Assembly (NCBI GenBank): GCA_900770205.1
Contig: CAAGJV010000039.1
Location: 1 to 9,348 of the forward strand
Reading direction: 5' to 3'
From: Desulfovibrionaceae bacterium
GTDB taxonomy: Bacteria > Desulfobacterota > Desulfovibrionia > Desulfovibrionales > Desulfovibrionaceae
Length of the DNA stretch: 9,348 nucleotides
This document shows positions 6,587 to 9,348 of the stretch, piece after piece. How positions within the stretch are numbered: the stretch's first letter is position 1; each line of letters begins with the position of its first letter. The position numbers were made by a program, and so were the translations under genes. The notes beneath the pieces were generated by a model, which saw nothing but the letters and a program-made list of their open reading frames with translations, was not told where the DNA came from and did not search any database.

Positions 6587-7147
6587 ATGACGGAGTCTTC
6601 ATCATCACGGCGTTCTATTCCGGAACCCGGCTGTATTATTTTCACAGGAATGGCAGGAGCGGGCAAGACAACGATCGGCCGTCTTGTCGCTCAGGAATTA
6701 AATTGGGCGTTTGTTGATACTGATCATATCATAGAAGCATCCTTTGCTGCTCCTCTTCATCGTATCGCCTCTTCCATGACCAAGGAAGAATTCATAGAGG
6801 CAGAGGCAGAAGTTGTAAGTTCTCTCCGCTTTTCCCGTACTGTTATCGCCACGGGAGGGAGCGTGATATACCGCCAGTCCACCATGGAACATCTGGCTTC
6901 CATGGGGCCTGTTGTTTATCTTGATGTTCCCATGAAGACCATTCTCGAGAGGATCGCCCGCAATCCAGACAGAGGCTTAGCCATTGCTCCAGGGCAGTCG
7001 GTGGAAGATCTGTTCCAGGAGAGAGAGGCTCTGTACCGCCGTTATGCAGATCTGACGGTGGAAAGTTCCGGTCTTACTCCCACAGAAACTGCCCGCCGTA
7101 CGCTCGAGATGATTACAGCCCGAGGCATGGCTGTCTTTTCTGCCTAA
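6587..7147 (+). CDS. Shikimate-kinase-fold P-loop kinase, atypical
   Basis: A 186-residue P-loop kinase of the shikimate kinase family by fold. Walker A is GMAGAGKTT (21-29); AFVDTDHIIE gives the family's D-x-D (Asp44, Asp46); VIATGGSVIYR is the glycine motif; DRGLAIAP (Arg129) is the lid; and FQEREALYRRYADLTVE (Arg146) matches the conserved R-x-x-LY-x-x-AD. Two substrate residues of AroK enzymes differ. The arginine of the GFRxxE motif is Ile70 (EEFIEAE), and the GGG triplet is reduced to GGS. I therefore do not assign aroK: it may phosphorylate something else, or be a diverged shikimate kinase. AAAGGA lies 6 nt before the ATG. The first 15 residues are a polar extension. It stands alone between the metK terminator and skp, with a 151-nt gap to skp. 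Confidence 0.8.
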   Translation: MTESSSSRRSIPEPGCIIFTGMAGAGKTTIGRLVAQELNWAFVDTDHIIEASFAAPLHRIASSMTKEEFIEAEAEVVSSLRFSRTVIATGGSVIYRQSTMEHLASMGPVVYLDVPMKTILERIARNPDRGLAIAPGQSVEDLFQEREALYRRYADLTVESSGLTPTETARRTLEMITARGMAVFSA

Positions 7148-7200
7148 TGCAGGAGGTTCCGTCTCTCCGTCATCTTTTGCACCAGTCTGGCAAATCATTC

Positions 7201-7230
7201 TTGACGCCCTCCGGTTCTCAAGGGTAATCT
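7201..7230 (+). promoter_or_regulatory. Candidate promoter upstream of skp
   Basis: TTGACG (7201-7206, five of six) is followed after 18 bp by TAATCT (7225-7230), a weak -10. It sits in the 151-nt gap before skp, leaving a leader of about 60-70 nt. I see no terminator after the kinase-like gene, so read-through from upstream is equally possible. Confidence 0.3.
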
Positions 7231-7298
7231 CACCCAAAAGCATGTATCGTTTGAACGAGATGTTACGTATGCCATTTTCCTTATTAAGGAGTTTTATT

Positions 7299-7856
7299 AT
7301 GCTTCGTCGCACTGTCATTGCACTTGTCATGGCCTTTTTCTTCTCTGCCATCGCGCTTCCTTCCCCGGCGCAGGCCGCTGGTAAGATAGGTGTTGCCAAC
7401 CCCATGCGCCTTTCCGCTCAGAGCGATCCTGGAAAGGAAGCCGAAAAGCAGCTGACTTCCATGTTTGGAAAAGAACGCCAGCAGCTTGAAAAGCAGAACG
7501 AAGATCTCAGCAAGCAGGCGGAAGATCTGCGCAAACAGGCGGCGGCATTGTCGGAAAAGGCACGCAATGACCGCGCCCAGAAGATACAGAAGCAAGCCCA
7601 GGAGCTGGAAACCAAAGGAACTGCCTATACTCAGAGACTTTCCCGTGTGCAGCAGGCCATTAATTCCCAGATGAATGAGGTGATGCGTGCAGCCTGTGAA
7701 AACTACGCCAAGAAAAACGGGTATGACATGATCATCGATGCTTCCGTGGTTATGTTCTATGTGCAGGCAAACGATGTGACAAGCGGCCTGATAGAGGAAG
7801 TCAACAAGGTGTGGAAGTCCAAAGGCGGCAAGTTCAATCTCAGCTCCGTGAAGTAG
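7299..7856 (+). CDS. skp: Periplasmic chaperone Skp/OmpH family
   Basis: A 185-residue secreted protein of the OmpH/Skp family, which holds unfolded outer-membrane proteins in the periplasm and passes them to the BAM machinery. The signal peptide is clear: MLRR, a hydrophobic core (TVIALVMAFFFSAIAL) and a PSPAQA-A cleavage site near residue 27. The mature start GKIGVANPMRLSAQSDPGK matches the family's opening beta strand. Residues of about 45-120 are a highly charged Gln/Lys/Glu-rich coiled coil (the Skp tentacles). It ends with YAKKNGYDMIIDASVVMFYVQANDVTSGLIEEVNK, typical of OmpH. AAGGAG 7 nt before the ATG at 7299 sets the start. The frame extends upstream to 7242, but that head would bury the signal peptide. 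lpxD follows after 14 nt, so they are almost certainly co-transcribed. Confidence 0.92.
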   Translation: MLRRTVIALVMAFFFSAIALPSPAQAAGKIGVANPMRLSAQSDPGKEAEKQLTSMFGKERQQLEKQNEDLSKQAEDLRKQAAALSEKARNDRAQKIQKQAQELETKGTAYTQRLSRVQQAINSQMNEVMRAACENYAKKNGYDMIIDASVVMFYVQANDVTSGLIEEVNKVWKSKGGKFNLSSVK

Positions 7857-7870
7857 CAAAGGAGCAAGGA

Positions 7871-8977
7871 ATGCCCAATCCATCGTACAAGCTTTCCGAA
7901 ATAGCTGATAAACTTGGAGTAAAGCTGGTTTTGAAAACTCCGGATGACGATATCGTCATTACGGGCATCAATACGCTGGAAGAGGCCGGGCCTACGGAAC
8001 TGAGCTTTCTGGCCAACCCGAAGTATGTTTCGCAGCTGTCTACGACAAAAGCCGGAGCCGTTATTGTTCGGCCGGAACATGAGAACGATGTAGAGCGGGC
8101 TCTTGTTACGGATAACCCTTACCCTATGTTTGCCCAGGCACTGACGCTGTTTGTCAAGCCTCAGGGAAGTTTTTCCGGAATAAGCCATATGGCCTGCGTT
8201 CACCCGGATGCGGTCATTGGAGAAGATTGTACGGTTTATCCGTTCTGCTATATCGGCCCTCGTACAAAGCTGGGCAAAGGCTGTATCGTTTTTCCAGGAT
8301 GCTATATTGGAGAGGATTGCGAACTGGGAGAAGGATGCATTTTGTACCCGCGTGCAGTGCTGATGGAAGGAACCATACTTGGGGCGTTCTGCGTACTTCA
8401 GCCTGGAGCCGTGATAGGGGCAGAAGGCTTTGGGTTCGTCAGAATGCCGGAAGGCATCAGAAAGGTTCCGCAGATCGGTCATGTCGAACTTGGCGAGCAT
8501 GTGGAGATAGGCGCTAATTCCGCCGTTGACCGTGCTGCTTTGAGTTCCACAATGGTGGGAAATGGAACATGTATCGATAATCTGGTACAGATCGGGCATA
8601 ATGTCCACATAGGCAAAGACTGCCTCATCGTCTCCCAGGTTGGTATTTCCGGTTCCACCCATGTAGGGGATAATGTAACGATGGCCGGGCAGGCCGGGAT
8701 TTCCGGTCACCTGCATATAGGCAGCAATTCCACGATCGGGCCTCAGGCCGGAGTCGCCAAGGATATTGCGGAAGGCCAGGTCGTTGGAGGTTCCCCCACC
8801 ATGGACTACAACACCTATTTGCGTAATGCCACGCTTATGCCGAAGCTGCCTGAACTTTTCAAACGGGTGGCCCGCCTTGAGAAGGAAATGGGGCATAAGC
8901 CCATGCCAAGCGATAAAACAGACCGTTCTCTTGTGGCCATGTGGAATCGCTGGATGTCCATGATGCATCATCGTTGA
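7871..8977 (+). CDS. lpxD: UDP-3-O-acylglucosamine N-acyltransferase
   Basis: Third step of lipid A synthesis: transfers a 3-hydroxyacyl chain from acyl carrier protein to the 2-amino group of UDP-3-O-acyl-glucosamine in the cytoplasm. The 368-residue protein has the N-terminal uridine-binding domain (LSEIADKLGV, TELSFLANPKY at about 42-52) and then a left-handed beta helix of hexapeptide repeats (about 110-300), seen as recurring IGEDC, IGP, LGKGC and IGAN units. The catalytic histidine is His243 in NLVQIGHNVHIG. GAEGFGFV (about 183-190) and VVGGSPTMDYNTYLRN (about 304-319) are LpxD marks. The C-terminal helix (LPELFKRVARLEKEM) is followed by a tail of about 28 residues, making it longer than the E. 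coli enzyme (341). AAAGGAG upstream of the ATG at 7871 sets the start; the open frame back to 7811 overlaps skp. Confidence 0.97.
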   Translation: MPNPSYKLSEIADKLGVKLVLKTPDDDIVITGINTLEEAGPTELSFLANPKYVSQLSTTKAGAVIVRPEHENDVERALVTDNPYPMFAQALTLFVKPQGSFSGISHMACVHPDAVIGEDCTVYPFCYIGPRTKLGKGCIVFPGCYIGEDCELGEGCILYPRAVLMEGTILGAFCVLQPGAVIGAEGFGFVRMPEGIRKVPQIGHVELGEHVEIGANSAVDRAALSSTMVGNGTCIDNLVQIGHNVHIGKDCLIVSQVGISGSTHVGDNVTMAGQAGISGHLHIGSNSTIGPQAGVAKDIAEGQVVGGSPTMDYNTYLRNATLMPKLPELFKRVARLEKEMGHKPMPSDKTDRSLVAMWNRWMSMMHHR

Positions 8978-8984
8978 TTCGGCG

Positions 8985-9009
8985 CGGCAGAGGGGCAATG
9001 CCTCTGCCG
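8985..9009 (+). other. GC-rich hairpin after lpxD without a T-run
   Basis: CGGCAGAGG (8985-8993) and CCTCTGCCG (9001-9009) are perfect complements around a 7-nt loop, beginning 8 nt after the lpxD stop. No T-tract follows, so it is not a standard intrinsic terminator. It may stabilise the upstream mRNA end, pause polymerase, or tune expression between lpxD and fabZ. The 119-nt lpxD-fabZ gap is otherwise empty apart from an unused Shine-Dalgarno-like site and a short tandem repeat. Confidence 0.6.
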
Positions 9010-9041
9010 TTCCACTCCGTCTTTCCCCTGACGTATCTCAC

Positions 9042-9047
9042 AGGAGG
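9042..9047 (+). promoter_or_regulatory. Strong Shine-Dalgarno-like site with no start codon nearby
   Basis: AGGAGG is a perfect Shine-Dalgarno core, but no ATG, GTG or TTG occurs in the following 40 bases. The fabZ frame has a stop at 9073-9075, so it cannot serve an extended fabZ. It might be a standby site for ribosomes or a relic of an earlier start. Confidence 0.35.
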
Positions 9048-9068
9048 AAGATATCGGAGCAGGCCGTT

Positions 9069-9082
9069 ACCATAAACCATAA
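9069..9082 (+). repeat. Short tandem repeat ACCATAA x2
   Basis: Two perfect adjacent copies of ACCATAA stand just before the weak AAAGGG site of fabZ. The second copy probably arose by slippage; changes in copy number would alter the distance between AGGAGG and fabZ. No function is evident. Confidence 0.5.
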
Positions 9083-9096
9083 AGGGCAAGTACACC

Positions 9097-9348
9097 ATGA
9101 GCGAGTCTATTTCCCTCGGAATCACGGAGATCCTGAACATACTTCCCCACCGTTATCCGTTTCTTCTGGTAGATCGTGTGGAAGAGCTGATTCCCAGCGA
9201 TCATATCCGTGCGTATAAGAATCTTACGTTTAATGAGCCATTTTTCCAGGGGCATTTTCCCGGTGTTCCGGTCATGCCCGGCGTTCTGATCATTGAAGCC
9301 ATGGCGCAGACGGGTGTTCTTCTGGTGGCGCACAGTTTTCCTGAATTC
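9097..9348 (+). CDS. fabZ: 3-hydroxyacyl-ACP dehydratase FabZ (3' end cut by window edge)
   Basis: The first 84 codons of the hot-dog-fold dehydratase that removes water from 3-hydroxyacyl-ACP in fatty acid elongation, in the cytoplasm. Translated by hand, it opens MSESISLGITEILNILPHRY, continues with PFLLVDRV, and has the catalytic His53 in FFQGHFPGVPVMPGVL and the catalytic Glu67 in IIEAMAQTG. The frame is open to the last base; roughly half of a usual 140-160 residue FabZ is present. The ATG at 9097 is the only possible start after an in-frame stop at 9073-9075. The nearest ribosome site (AAAGGG) is mediocre and about 10 nt away. Its place after lpxD is the classical lipid A arrangement, in which lpxA would be expected next, beyond the window. 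FabZ and LpxD share the 3-hydroxyacyl-ACP pool. Confidence 0.96.
   Translation, partial: MSESISLGITEILNILPHRYPFLLVDRVEELIPSDHIRAYKNLTFNEPFFQGHFPGVPVMPGVLIIEAMAQTGVLLVAHSFPEF

Noticed and set aside
7242..7298. Longer skp starting at 7242.
   Set aside because: It would put 19 residues before a perfect signal peptide; the ATG at 7299 has AAGGAG at the right distance.
7757..8998. A 413-codon open frame on the minus strand opposite lpxD.
   Set aside because: It mirrors the plus-strand lpxD exactly over its length, has no recognisable family motifs, is His/Gly-rich as expected from the opposite strand, and lpxD is unmistakable.

Overview
The window looks like a piece of a Gram-negative chromosome of about 50% GC (judged by eye). 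It carries lipid A genes (skp/ompH, lpxD, fabZ), a MurJ flippase, IspH, MetK and an EnvZ/OmpR-type two-component system. The skp-lpxD-fabZ order is the widespread lipid A cluster order. The protein sequences remind me of the Desulfovibrionaceae (Desulfovibrio/Bilophila/Mailhella type). That placement is an inference from memory, not a database result. I see no mobile elements, CRISPR array, tRNA or rRNA.

Left half (1-4940, all on the minus strand, read right to left): a papain-like cysteine peptidase-fold protein, murJ, ispH, an OmpR-family response regulator and its histidine kinase, which runs off the left edge. Peptidase-murJ (4 nt gap), murJ-ispH (24 nt) and regulator-kinase (2 nt) are spaced like co-transcribed genes. 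A 97-nt gap separates ispH from the regulator, so the two-component pair may have its own promoter.

Centre (4941-5206): a divergent promoter region between the peptidase gene and metK. It holds a 24-bp near-perfect dyad lying over the spacer of a candidate leftward promoter, a related copy of its core 28 bp away, and a metK leader in which an upstream CTCCTT can pair with the metK Shine-Dalgarno.

Right half (5207-9348, plus strand): metK with a textbook intrinsic terminator. Then come a shikimate-kinase-fold protein with altered substrate-site residues, skp/ompH (periplasmic chaperone), lpxD (UDP-3-O-acyl-glucosamine N-acyltransferase) and the 5' part of fabZ (3-hydroxyacyl-ACP dehydratase, cut by the right edge). 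Skp, LpxD and FabZ serve outer-membrane biogenesis. FabZ and LpxD draw on the same 3-hydroxyacyl-ACP pool.

Most of the window is conserved housekeeping sequence. The points that merit a second look are the unassigned peptidase-like gene next to murJ, the dyad in the divergent promoter, the atypical shikimate-kinase-like protein, the MurJ lacking the second-helix arginines, and the possible Shine-Dalgarno sequestration in front of metK. I found no clear evidence of a wholly new multi-gene system.
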